Origin: Kitasatospora phosalacinea
Lineage (GTDB): Bacteria; Actinomycetota; Actinomycetes; Streptomycetales; Streptomycetaceae
DNA: 64,000 bases
Assembly: GCF_030268885.1 (NCBI RefSeq)
Contig: NZ_BSSA01000033.1
Span: forward strand, 33,550-97,549
Reading direction: 5' to 3'
Position 1 is the first letter of the stretch; the number at the start of each line of letters is the position of its first letter. Below are positions 17,645-25,167 of this stretch, one piece after another. The notes under the pieces are model-generated. The model searched no databases. It had not been told where the DNA came from and saw only the letters and a list, made by a program, of their open reading frames with translations. The position numbers were made by a program, and so were the translations under genes.

Positions 17645-17842
17645 ATGTGTCGTCGCGTCACCTGCAAGTCCTGCGGCAGGCCGAGTTTCGCCGGGTGCGG
17701 CATGCACGTCGAACAGGTCCTGGCCGGGATCCCGAAGTCGCAGCGCTGCTCGTGCGCGGCGGACGCGAAGGCGGCCAAGGCCGCGAAGAGCACCGCAGCA
17801 CCGACCGGCTCGTGGTTCTCCCGGCTGTTCGGCCGGAGCTGA
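17645..17842 (+). CDS. Small cysteine-rich protein
   Basis: 65 aa. Cysteines at positions 2, 7, 10, 18, 33 and 35 include a CKSC pair (CxxC) and a CSC pair; a histidine in GCGMHVEQVL lies nearby. The C-terminus is an alanine/lysine linker ending WFSRLFGRS. I do not recognise a named family. The pattern suggests zinc or copper binding. The ATG has AAGGAG upstream and lies 40 bp after the MMPL gene, followed by a terminator. Confidence 0.7.
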   Translation: MCRRVTCKSCGRPSFAGCGMHVEQVLAGIPKSQRCSCAADAKAAKAAKSTAAPTGSWFSRLFGRS

Positions 17843-17856
17843 GCAGCCCGCGAGCG

Positions 17857-17883
17857 CGCCCCGCCCACCGTCAGGGCGGGGCG
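17857..17883 (+). terminator. Hairpin after the MMPL/small-protein operon
   Basis: Perfect 10-bp arms CGCCCCGCCC and GGGCGGGGCG with a 7-nt loop, 15 bp after the stop of the small cysteine-rich gene. Confidence 0.65.
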
Positions 17884-17953
17884 TTCGCGTTGTCGGGGGC
17901 GGTTGGGAGGATGGCCGCTCCGGACCACGCCCGCCGACCGATGCCGAGGACGC

Positions 17954-18515
17954 ATGAGCAACCGCACCGCACCGTCCGCCGACCCCGCCGGTCTGCCGGC
18001 CCTGGTCGCCCTGCTGCGCGGAACCCTGGAACGGCACTCCGACGCGGAGGAGCTGTGGCAGCCGAGCATCCCGCCCGGGGCCGCCCCCGGAACGGTCGGC
18101 CCCGAGGTGCCGGGGCCGGTCGCGGCGCTGCTGGAGCTGACGGACGGGCCGTGCTTCGGCCCCGTCGGGCAGGTGTTCAGCAGCGACCAACTGTCCTGGC
18201 GCCAGTGCCGGGACAACCTGGTGGGCGCCGCCCCCCCCCGGCGGCGGCACCCTCGCGGACGCCTCGCACTTCCACTTCTTCGGCGAGGTGCACGGCAACC
18301 CGCTGCTGTACGACCACACCGACGGCAGCGTGTGGCGGGTGCCCGAGGAGGGCTTCGTCTGGTACACGGGCTGCCGCCTGGAGCGGATCGCCGACGGCGT
18401 CGAGGAGTTCTTCAGCACGTGGGCGGCCTCCCCGCGTTACCTCGACCTCGTCCGGGGCACCCCCGACGAACCGGACGACTGGTACCGGCTGCTGCGGTTG
18501 GCCGGGCTGGCCTGA
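17954..18515 (+). pseudogene. SMI1/KNR4 (SUKH)-like protein, frameshifted in a C9 run
   Basis: The first 95 codons read from the ATG at 17954; the rest reads one frame later. Removing one base from the C9 run (18231-18239) gives a continuous 186-aa protein: GPVAALLELTDGPCFGP, FHFFGEVHGNPLLYDHTDGSVWRV, FFSTWAASPRYLDLV. This resembles SMI1/KNR4-type (SUKH) proteins, some of which are toxin immunity proteins; that assignment is tentative. The break may be a real mutation, phase variation or a homopolymer sequencing error. Confidence 0.6.
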
Positions 18516-18542
18516 CGCAGCGGCCCCGGGCGCGGGCCGGGC

Positions 18543-19283
18543 TCAGGCGAGCAGGGCGGCGACCTCGGCGAGGGAGCGCACCCGGGGGACGTCCGCGGGC
18601 GGTTCGGCGCCGGGGGCCGGGGTGCGGTCGAGCCAGATGCCGAGCAGTCCGGCGGCGGTGGCGGCCCGGGCGTCCAGGTCGAGGCGGTCGCCGACGTACG
18701 CGGTGCGGGCGGGGTCGGTGCCGAGGGTGCGGCAGGCGAGGTGGAAGATCGCCGGGTCGGGCTTGGGGCGGCCGCACTCGCCGGAGGCGGTGGTGTGCGG
18801 GGCGAGCGCGCCCAGGCCGATGGCGTGCAGTTTGCTGCGCTGGATCGCGCCCTCGCCGTTGGTGATCACGCCGAGCCGCCGCCCCGCGCCCAACTCCCGC
18901 ACCGCGTCCGGGACGTCGGGGTAGGCGCGCCAGGACGCGCGGTAGCACCGCAGGTAGCCGGCGAACCAGGCGTCGGCGCGTTCGGCCGACCACGGGCCGA
19001 GGCCGAGGTGCGCGGCCAGCGCGACCGCCCGGGCCCGGCGCTGCTCCTGGACGGTCAACTCACCGGCCAGGTAGCGGTCGTACTCGGTGCGCTCGACCCG
19101 GCGCCAGAACCGCAGCACCTCGTCCTGGTCGAACTCCGGTGCGCCCGGGGCGGGTTCGCCGTCGGGGCGGTGTCCGGAGGGCTCCGCCAGCTCCGCCGCG
19201 ACCCCGGCCAGGACGGCCGCCTCGGCCGCCGCGTCGTGGTCCAGCAGGGTGCCGTCGAGGTCGAACAGCACGGCTTCGATCAT
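18543..19283 (-). CDS. HAD-superfamily hydrolase
   Basis: 246 aa. Motif I LFDLDGTLLDHD at the N-terminus (nucleophile and acid-base aspartates), motif II VITNGEG (about 140-146) and motif IV VGDRLDLDARAA (about 199-210), with an alpha-helical C1 cap between. Resembles subfamily IA phosphatases such as phosphoglycolate phosphatase-like or YjjG-like nucleotidases; the substrate is unknown. 24 bp downstream of the ADP-ribosylglycohydrolase gene on the same strand, likely one transcript. Confidence 0.88.
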   Translation of the reverse strand: MIEAVLFDLDGTLLDHDAAAEAAVLAGVAAELAEPSGHRPDGEPAPGAPEFDQDEVLRFWRRVERTEYDRYLAGELTVQEQRRARAVALAAHLGLGPWSAERADAWFAGYLRCYRASWRAYPDVPDAVRELGAGRRLGVITNGEGAIQRSKLHAIGLGALAPHTTASGECGRPKPDPAIFHLACRTLGTDPARTAYVGDRLDLDARAATAAGLLGIWLDRTPAPGAEPPADVPRVRSLAEVAALLA

Positions 19284-19307
19284 CCTGGCCTCCTCCGGGC
19301 GTCCACC

Positions 19308-20549
19308 CTACCGGCCACCGGGGCCGGGCCCGGCGGCGTCCTGCTCGATCTCCAGCAAGGCGTCCACCAGGCGCGCGGGCCCGGCGACGTGCGCGGGGTG
19401 GGCCTCGCCGAGGGCGGCGACGGGGCGCCAGCCGTCGCGCTGCGCGGCGAAGGCGAGCGACCAGGTCTCGGCGCCGGTGTCGGCGCGGTGCAGGTGGAGC
19501 ACGCCCTCGGCGGTGCGGGTCAGCCAGCGGGGGGTGTGCAGGCCGCGGCGGTAGCGCTGCCAGTGGTGCTCGGACCAGAGCAGGTCGGGCACCGGGTGGG
19601 GCCGGGGCAGCCGCATCGGGGTGAGCGGGCGCGGGGCGGGGCGCAGCGGCGGCGGGAACGCCCAGTCGGGGAGGGGTTCGCGGGCGGCCAGCCAGTGGGC
19701 GGGGATGCCCGCGGTGCCGGTGCGGGCGGCGACCACGCCGCCGGTGATCGCGGCGACGGTGTCGACGTCGCCGCCCGCGCCGATCGCGGCCCACACCGCG
19801 GCCGGGTAGTCGGTGAGCCAGTGCGCGGCGCACCACAGCGCGTACGGGACGGTGTCGGCGGCGCTGGTGCGGCTGCCGTTGCCGAGCACGGCGGCGGCCG
19901 CGGCGGGGTCGCTGCGGTCGGTCAGCCGGGCGGCCTCGGCCAGGCCGCGGCGTACCGTGCCGGTCGGGGTGAGGGCCGCGACGGCCTGCAAGTACCGTGC
20001 GGGCGTCGTGGGTTCGGTGCGGGCCCGGACGGCGAGGGCGGCGGCGACGGCGACCGCGATCGCGCCGTCCACGGCCTGCGGGTGGGTGTGGGTGGTCACG
20101 GCGGTGTCGGCGGCCGGGCGGACGGCGGCGGCCGGGTCGGCGGCGTGCGCGGCGCCGAGCGGGGCGACCCGCATGGCGGCGCCGTTGCCGAACGAGCCCT
20201 GGCCGTCGAAGAGTTCGGCGGCCAGGCGGCGCGCGTCGCCGCCCTCCCGGACCAGCCGCAGCATCCGGTTCGCGGCCGGGCCGTAGCCGCGGTCGAAGTC
20301 GTGGTGGCGGGCGAAGGCGTGGGTGAGGTCGAAGGTGTCGATGCTGCCGCGCTCGTGCTGGGCGGCGTACACCGAGCAGGCCATCTCGGTGTCGTCGGTC
20401 CACGGCCAGGGGCCGGGGGGCTCGGTGCGCGCGTCGAGGTGGGCGCGGGCGGTGTCGGGGACGAAGAACTGGGCGCCGAGCGCGTCGCCGACGGACAGGC
20501 CCTGGAGGGCGTCGAACGCGGGGCCGCGGTGCGGGGAGGAGTCAGTCAT
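19308..20549 (-). CDS. ADP-ribosylglycohydrolase family protein
   Basis: 413 aa. DraG/ARH-type fold: LSVGDALGAQFF, WTDDTEMA (metal ligands), and GAGGDVDTVAAI (metal ligands), all expected for a two-magnesium hydrolase that removes ADP-ribose from proteins or nucleic acids. The catalytic domain fills about 15-300. An extra C-terminal region (about 310-413) is not recognised. The ATG at 20549 was preferred to an in-frame start 13 codons upstream. Confidence 0.88.
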   Translation of the reverse strand: MTDSSPHRGPAFDALQGLSVGDALGAQFFVPDTARAHLDARTEPPGPWPWTDDTEMACSVYAAQHERGSIDTFDLTHAFARHHDFDRGYGPAANRMLRLVREGGDARRLAAELFDGQGSFGNGAAMRVAPLGAAHAADPAAAVRPAADTAVTTHTHPQAVDGAIAVAVAAALAVRARTEPTTPARYLQAVAALTPTGTVRRGLAEAARLTDRSDPAAAAAVLGNGSRTSAADTVPYALWCAAHWLTDYPAAVWAAIGAGGDVDTVAAITGGVVAARTGTAGIPAHWLAAREPLPDWAFPPPLRPAPRPLTPMRLPRPHPVPDLLWSEHHWQRYRRGLHTPRWLTRTAEGVLHLHRADTGAETWSLAFAAQRDGWRPVAALGEAHPAHVAGPARLVDALLEIEQDAAGPGPGGR

Positions 20550-20653
20550 ACGCGCCCCACCGAACCGTGCGGGCGGGGCGGGTGTCAAGGCCGTCCGGGC
20601 GACCGGGGTCTGGGAGGATCGGGGACGCGTCCCTGAACGGAAGGCGGTGTCCG

Positions 20654-20854
20654 GTGGTCGGTGCGGTGCTGGTGGTCGTCCTGGTGCTGGTGCTGGGCGG
20701 CTGCGTCTGCGTGGTGTGGGCCGAGCGCGGCGGCCCCGGCTGGGTGCGCCTGGCCGCCCGGGCCACGCTCGGTGCGGGCGAGCTGGTGCGCCGGGCGGAG
20801 CGCAGGCGTCGGCGGCGCGGCATCTCCGACGGACCCGACGGCGGCGGGGATTGA
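20654..20854 (+). CDS. Small single-pass membrane protein
   Basis: 66 aa. GTG start with GGAAGG upstream. One hydrophobic segment at the N-terminus (about 2-22) is followed by a strongly basic cytosolic tail (RRAERRRRRRG). No family recognised. It lies in the gap between two minus-strand genes. Confidence 0.5.
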   Translation: MVGAVLVVVLVLVLGGCVCVVWAERGGPGWVRLAARATLGAGELVRRAERRRRRRGISDGPDGGGD

Positions 20855-20861
20855 CGGTAGG

Positions 20862-21605
20862 TCAGTCGGACAGGCCCAGCGGGTCGGGGGCGTCGGTGAG
20901 CAGTTCGGGACCGTTGGCGGAGACCCGGTTGACGGCCGTCGGCACGGCCCGGACCCGCAGGTCGCCGTCGGCGGGGCGCTGCAGCAGGTCGTGCAGGTCC
21001 TCGCGGCCGCGGTTGGCGGGGTCGAGCCAGTCGTCGAGCTCCGCGCGGGGGACCAGCATCGGCATCCGGTCGTGCACCCGCCCGGCCCGGTCGGTGGCGT
21101 CGGTAGTCAGGATCGTCGTGGTGGCCAGCCAGGCCGCCGGGTCGTCCTCCGGCACGCTCGCGTCCCGCCAGAACTCGTACAGCCCGGCCATCAGCATGAG
21201 CCCGCCGGTGGAGAGGAAGTACGGCTGCTTGTAGGCCTTGCGGCCGTCGGCGGCGGGCACCTGGCGCCACTCGTAGTAGCCGTCGGCGGGGATGACGCAG
21301 CGGCGGGCCGCGAACGCCCGGCGGAAGGAGGGCTTCTGGTCGACGGTCTCCGAGCGGGCGTTGATCAGCCGGGCCGCGCCCGAGCGGTCCTTCGCCCAGG
21401 ACGGCACCAATCCCCAGCGCAGCACCCGCAGTTGGCGCTGCACCTCGCCGGTGTCGGCGTCCACCCGCTCCAGCACCGCGGAGACCGGGTCGGTCGGGGC
21501 CACGTTCCAACTCGGGGCCAGGGCCTCGGACGGCTCCCAGCTCGTCACGTCGAGCAGGGAGGCCAGGTCGGCGGAGGGGGTGGTGGAGACGAAGCGGCCG
21601 CACAT
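20862..21605 (-). CDS. SOS response-associated peptidase (YedK/HMCES)
   Basis: 247 aa. SRAP domain protein that crosslinks to abasic sites in single-stranded DNA. Catalytic Cys2 after the initiator (MCGRFV), the conserved asparagine in WNVAPT, the glutamate in ADGYYEW and the histidine in GRVHDRMPM are all present. The start is fixed by the need for Cys2; an upstream in-frame extension is not real. Confidence 0.93.
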   Translation of the reverse strand: MCGRFVSTTPSADLASLLDVTSWEPSEALAPSWNVAPTDPVSAVLERVDADTGEVQRQLRVLRWGLVPSWAKDRSGAARLINARSETVDQKPSFRRAFAARRCVIPADGYYEWRQVPAADGRKAYKQPYFLSTGGLMLMAGLYEFWRDASVPEDDPAAWLATTTILTTDATDRAGRVHDRMPMLVPRAELDDWLDPANRGREDLHDLLQRPADGDLRVRAVPTAVNRVSANGPELLTDAPDPLGLSD

Positions 21606-21665
21606 GCGTCCCAGCCTGCCACCGACCCCCGACAACCGCACGCGCCGACACCCGCGGACCGGGGT

Positions 21666-22637
21666 TCAGGAGTAGAAGTTGCGCTCCCAGCGGTGCCCGG
21701 CGAGGACCTTCAGCTGCTCCTCGGTCAGCGGCACCCCGTCGCCCACCGCCGCGTTGCGCTCGACGTTGCGCACCGAGCGCATGCCCGGGATGACGGTGGA
21801 CACGGCGGGCGAGCTGAGCACGAACCGCAGGGCGGTCTCGGCGAGTTGCTCGTCGCCGATGCCCAGGTCCGCGGTGAGCGCGGCCACCCGGCGGGCGACC
21901 TGGGCGGGCCGGTCGCCGCGGAAGTAGCGGCGCCGGAAGTCGCCCTCGGGGAAGGTGGTGTCGGCGGTGATCCGGCCGGTCAGGCCGCCCTCGTCCAGGG
22001 CGACCCGGACGATCACCCCGACGCCGTGCTCCCGGCAGGCCGGGAACAGTTCGTCCAGCGGCGACTGGTCGAAGACGTTGAAGATCACCTGCACCGCGTC
22101 CACCGCACCGCTGCGCACCAACTCGACGGCGCTGTGCGGCTCGTGGTCGTTGACCGAGACGCCGAACAGGCCGATCAGGCCCTCCTGCTTCAGCTCCTGC
22201 ACGGTCTCCAGCCAGTCGCCGCGGCCCAGCCACTCGTCGCTCCACACGTGGAACTGCACCAGGTCGAAGCGCTCCAGGCCGCTGGCGGCCAGCGAGGTGT
22301 GCAGGCTCTCCCGGATGTGCGCCCCGGGGAAGGTCTCGGCCGGGTCGACGCCGCGCCGGGCGGGCCACTGGCCGTTCAGCGGCGGCACCTTGGTCGCCAC
22401 CAGCACCCGCTCGCCGTTCGCGGCCCGCTCCCGCACCACCCGGCCGACCAGCCGCTCGCTCTCCCCGTAGCCGCGGGCGGTGTCGACGAAGTTCACCCCC
22501 AGGTCGACCGCCCGGTGCAGCGCCGCCAGCGACTCCTCCTCCCGCGCGCCCACCCAGCTGGACGCCCCGATCCCCCACGCTCCGAAACCGACCTCCGACA
22601 CCTCGACGCCGCTGCGCCCGAGTGCGCGGTACCGCAT
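21666..22637 (-). CDS. Aldo/keto reductase
   Basis: 323 aa, TIM-barrel NADPH-dependent oxidoreductase. Catalytic tetrad candidates are visible: Asp and Tyr in DTARGYGESE, Lys in VLVATKVPP, His in FDLVQFHVWSD. Opening MRYRALGRSGVEVSEVGFGAWGIG is typical of the YdjG/Tas-like AKRs. The substrate is unknown. Single gene. Confidence 0.93.
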   Translation of the reverse strand: MRYRALGRSGVEVSEVGFGAWGIGASSWVGAREEESLAALHRAVDLGVNFVDTARGYGESERLVGRVVRERAANGERVLVATKVPPLNGQWPARRGVDPAETFPGAHIRESLHTSLAASGLERFDLVQFHVWSDEWLGRGDWLETVQELKQEGLIGLFGVSVNDHEPHSAVELVRSGAVDAVQVIFNVFDQSPLDELFPACREHGVGVIVRVALDEGGLTGRITADTTFPEGDFRRRYFRGDRPAQVARRVAALTADLGIGDEQLAETALRFVLSSPAVSTVIPGMRSVRNVERNAAVGDGVPLTEEQLKVLAGHRWERNFYS

Positions 22638-22821
22638 CCGTGGTCCTCCTGACCCGAGTCGACCGTTCCGGGAGGCGACCCTAGGCGGCGGGGCGGGGCG
22701 GGCGCCAGGGGGTTGCGGGTGCTGGGGCAGCCTGGCGGCTCGACCGGGACGGACGCGGGGGCCGCCGCACTACACTCCGCGCTGTGCTCCTCACCCGTGC
22801 TCCGCAAGCCCTCGCCCGCTC

Positions 22822-23499
22822 GTGACGGCCGCCGACCTGTCGGCCGCCCTCGGCCCGTACTTCGCCGTCCGCACCGACCCGGCCCCGCCGCCGGGGTTCC
22901 GGCCGTTGGCCGAACTGTACGGGGCGGGCGGCCCGTTGGCGGCGCGGGTCGCCGAGGTGGGGCGGCTGCTGGGGACGGTGGAGCCGCGGGTGGCGGCGTC
23001 GACGGCGCACCTGGGGCTGGCGGCGCGGCTGTGGTCGGTGGCCCTGGGGACGGCGGTGGTGACGGGGCGGGTGGCGGAGCTGGGCGGGGCCTGGTTCGCG
23101 CTGCCGCCGCAGGGGCCGTTCGACCTGTGGTTGCCCTCCTCGGAGGGGCCGGAGGCCGGCGTCGAGGCGCTGGAGGTCGCGGTGTGGGAGCGGCAGTTGG
23201 CGCCGTTGGCGGACGCGGTGCGGGTGGTGGCGCCGGTGGCGCCGGGGCTGTTGGCGGGCAATGCGGCGTCCGCGCTGGTGGGCGCGGCGCGGCAGGTGGG
23301 GTCGGTGCCGGCGCTGCGGGCTCCGGCGGCGGCGTTGGCGCGCGGGCTGCTGGCGCGTCCGGCGCTGGCGGGCACGGGTGCGGCGACGGCGCCCGGCGGG
23401 CCGTTGGGGTTCCGCCGGACGTCGTGCTGCCTGTACTACCGGACGCCGTCCGGCGGGTTGTGCGGTGACTGCGTGTTCACCCGGCCGCCGGGGCGGTGA
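22822..23499 (+). CDS. FhuF-like (2Fe-2S) siderophore ferric reductase
   Basis: 225 aa. The C-terminus carries the FhuF-type cluster motif CC-x10-C-x2-C (RTSCCLYYRTPSGGLCGDC), which binds 2Fe-2S in ferric-siderophore reductases. The N-terminal three quarters are alanine/leucine-rich and only weakly conserved. GTG start. The stop abuts a degenerate aldolase fragment on the other strand. Iron release from siderophores is the likely role. Confidence 0.75.
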   Translation: MTAADLSAALGPYFAVRTDPAPPPGFRPLAELYGAGGPLAARVAEVGRLLGTVEPRVAASTAHLGLAARLWSVALGTAVVTGRVAELGGAWFALPPQGPFDLWLPSSEGPEAGVEALEVAVWERQLAPLADAVRVVAPVAPGLLAGNAASALVGAARQVGSVPALRAPAAALARGLLARPALAGTGAATAPGGPLGFRRTSCCLYYRTPSGGLCGDCVFTRPPGR

Positions 23500-23607
23500 T
23501 CAGCTGCGGGCGGCCAGGTCGAGCGCGATGTCGATGATCATGTCCTCCTGGCCGCCGACCAGGCGGCGCCGCCCGCACTCCGTCGGGATGTCGCGGACGT
23601 CGACGGC
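23500..23607 (-). pseudogene. C-terminal relic of 4-hydroxy-2-oxovalerate aldolase
   Basis: Thirty-five codons ending in a stop read AVDVRDIPTECGRRRLVG followed by GQEDMIIDIALDLAARS. This closely matches the last residues of DmpG/MhpE-type aldolases. No upstream coding part exists: the frame is filled by the antisense of the adjacent receptor gene. It is a remnant of a meta-cleavage pathway gene left by deletion, directly abutting the FhuF-like stop codon. Confidence 0.75.
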
Positions 23608-23615
23608 GGGCCCGA

Positions 23616-24440
23616 CTACTCGACGCCGGGCGGCGGGGCGGCCTCGGACAGCCCCGGGCCCTCCCGCCGGTGCCCGGCCAGGCGGACTCCGAGGACGGTC
23701 GGGGCCTCGGCCAGGGAGGGGCCGTACCAGGTGAGGTGGCGGCCGGGGAGGAGGGCATACGGGAGGGCGGGGAAGGCTTCGGGGCCGTCGGTGGCGGTGA
23801 AGCGGTAGGGCTCGTCCGGGAGGAGCACCAACTCCGCGCCCAGGGCGTGGAGTTCGGGGAGGGTGAGGCGCGGGTAGCGGTCGGGGTGGGTGGCGGGGAG
23901 CAGGTCGACGCCGAGGCGGCGGAGCAGGTCGGCGGCGAAGGTGTCTCGGCCGAGGACCATCCAGGGGCGGCGCCAGATCGGGGCGACGGCACGGAGGGGG
24001 CGGGGCGGAGGCGGGAAGTCCCATGCCTGACGGGCCGTCACCAGCCAGTCGGGGCAAGGGAGTCGGAGGGCGTCGACGAGCAGGCGGCGCAGTGAGTCGA
24101 GGGCCTGGTCGAGGTCGCGGATCCGGGTGGTCCAGACCGGGAGGCCCGCGGCGCGCAGGGCGGCCAGGTCGGGGGCGCGGTTCTCCTCCTCGTTGGTGAC
24201 GACCAGGTCGGGGCGGAGTGCGCAGATCGCTTGCAGCGCAGGGTTCTTGGTGCCGCCGATCCGGGCCGCGTCGAGCCCGGCGGGGTGGGTGCACCAGTCG
24301 GTGGCGCCGACCAGCAGGCCGGGGGCGGTGGTGGCGACGGCCTCGGTGAGCGAGGGGACGAGCGAGACCACGCGGCGGACGGCGGACGCCAGGCGGACGG
24401 GGTTGCCCTCGTCGTCGGTCAGGTGTCGCGCGGCGTCCAT
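23616..24440 (-). CDS. Helical-backbone metal receptor (BtuF/periplasmic binding-like), cytosolic
   Basis: 274 aa. Two-lobed class III binding-protein fold: VRRVVSLVPSLTEAVATTAPGLLVGATDWCTHP, IGGTKNPALQAICALRPDLVVTNEEENR, then the long helix and C-terminal lobe. It resembles BtuF-like cobalamin/heme/siderophore receptors, but no signal peptide or lipobox is present and no ABC genes adjoin, so it is likely cytosolic. ATG chosen over an in-frame GTG three codons upstream. Confidence 0.8.
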   Translation of the reverse strand: MDAARHLTDDEGNPVRLASAVRRVVSLVPSLTEAVATTAPGLLVGATDWCTHPAGLDAARIGGTKNPALQAICALRPDLVVTNEEENRAPDLAALRAAGLPVWTTRIRDLDQALDSLRRLLVDALRLPCPDWLVTARQAWDFPPPPRPLRAVAPIWRRPWMVLGRDTFAADLLRRLGVDLLPATHPDRYPRLTLPELHALGAELVLLPDEPYRFTATDGPEAFPALPYALLPGRHLTWYGPSLAEAPTVLGVRLAGHRREGPGLSEAAPPPGVE

Positions 24441-24485
24441 GCGGGACACGCTAGCCGTTGCGGGGCACGCGGGGGCGCGGGCGGG

Positions 24486-25043
24486 CTACCGGTCGGCGAG
24501 CCGGGCCTTCTTGACCCGGTTGCCGCAGGTGTTCATGGAGCACCAACGGCGGTTCGTGCCACGGCTGGTGTCGAGGAAGAGGCCCGCGCAGCCGGGGCCC
24601 TCGCACGCCTTGACCCGGCTGCGGTCGGGGCCGCCGAGCCGGTGGACGGCGTCGGCGGCGAGCACGGCGAGCGCGTCCGCCACCGGGTTCTCCGGGTCGA
24701 GGCGCCAGACCGCGAGTCCGTCGCGGAGGGCGGGGCGGGGGCGCCCGGCGGCGGTGGCCGCGTTCAGGACCGCCGCGTCCGCGGGGTCGGGGTGCCGGGC
24801 GGCGGCGACGGCCAGCCCGGCGCGGTAGACCGCCTCCCGCAGGGCGAGCGCGTCCCGGAGTTCGGCGGGTGAGACGCCGGGGACGCCGGGGACGCCGAGC
24901 CCCGCGGCGTCCAGCCAGAGGGCGAGCCGGCCGGGGTCGGTGAGCCGTTCCCGGGGTGCCGCACCGGCCCGGTCGCTCACCGTGGCGGTGAAGCGGAACG
25001 CCAGCACCTCGTTGTCCAGCCGGAACAGTCGACGGGCCTCCAC
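24486..25043 (-). CDS. CGNR zinc-finger regulator of the divergent oxidoreductase
   Basis: 185 aa. N-terminal ABATE-like region and C-terminal CGNR zinc finger (CEGPGCAGLF, RRWCSMNTCGNRVKK). The GTG at 25043 was chosen because it has GGAAGGGAGAG four bases upstream; an ATG at 25088 lies inside the operator at 25081-25101. Two related operators separate it from the oxidoreductase at 25168. Autoregulation and control of that gene are therefore likely. Confidence 0.8.
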   Translation of the reverse strand: MEARRLFRLDNEVLAFRFTATVSDRAGAAPRERLTDPGRLALWLDAAGLGVPGVPGVSPAELRDALALREAVYRAGLAVAAARHPDPADAAVLNAATAAGRPRPALRDGLAVWRLDPENPVADALAVLAADAVHRLGGPDRSRVKACEGPGCAGLFLDTSRGTNRRWCSMNTCGNRVKKARLADR

Positions 25044-25080
25044 GGCCTCTCCCTTCCGCAGGTACCACCACGAACCCGCC

Positions 25081-25101
25081 TGAACCATCTTAGCCGGTTC
25101 G
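25081..25101. promoter_or_regulatory. Imperfect copy of the CGNR module operator
   Basis: TGAACCATCT-T-AGCCGGTTCG shares 17 of 21 positions with the core of the perfect palindrome at 25125-25153. It lies 38 bp upstream of the regulator's GTG start, so it probably mediates autoregulation. Confidence 0.55.
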
Positions 25102-25124
25102 ACAAAGGCGTCGGTGCACGCCAT

Positions 25125-25153
25125 CATGTGAACCGTCTCAGACGGTTCACATG
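25125..25153. promoter_or_regulatory. Perfect 14-bp-arm palindrome in a divergent promoter
   Basis: CATGTGAACCGTCT, one central C, then the exact reverse complement: 14-bp arms without mismatch. It ends 14 bp before the ATG of the oxidoreductase at 25168. Its core recurs imperfectly at 25081. This is the likely operator of the CGNR regulator. Confidence 0.75.
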
Positions 25154-25167
25154 GCGGAGGTCGGGAA

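Noticed and set aside
13708..18216. A 1502-codon minus-strand open frame across the CtaG, DUF302 and MMPL genes.
   Set aside because: It mirrors plus-strand genes with clear motifs; long antisense frames are expected at this GC content, and its translation is low-complexity.
25086..25088. ATG at 25088 as start of the second CGNR gene.
   Set aside because: It lies within the imperfect operator and lacks a ribosome site; GTG at 25043 has GGAAGGGAGAG upstream.
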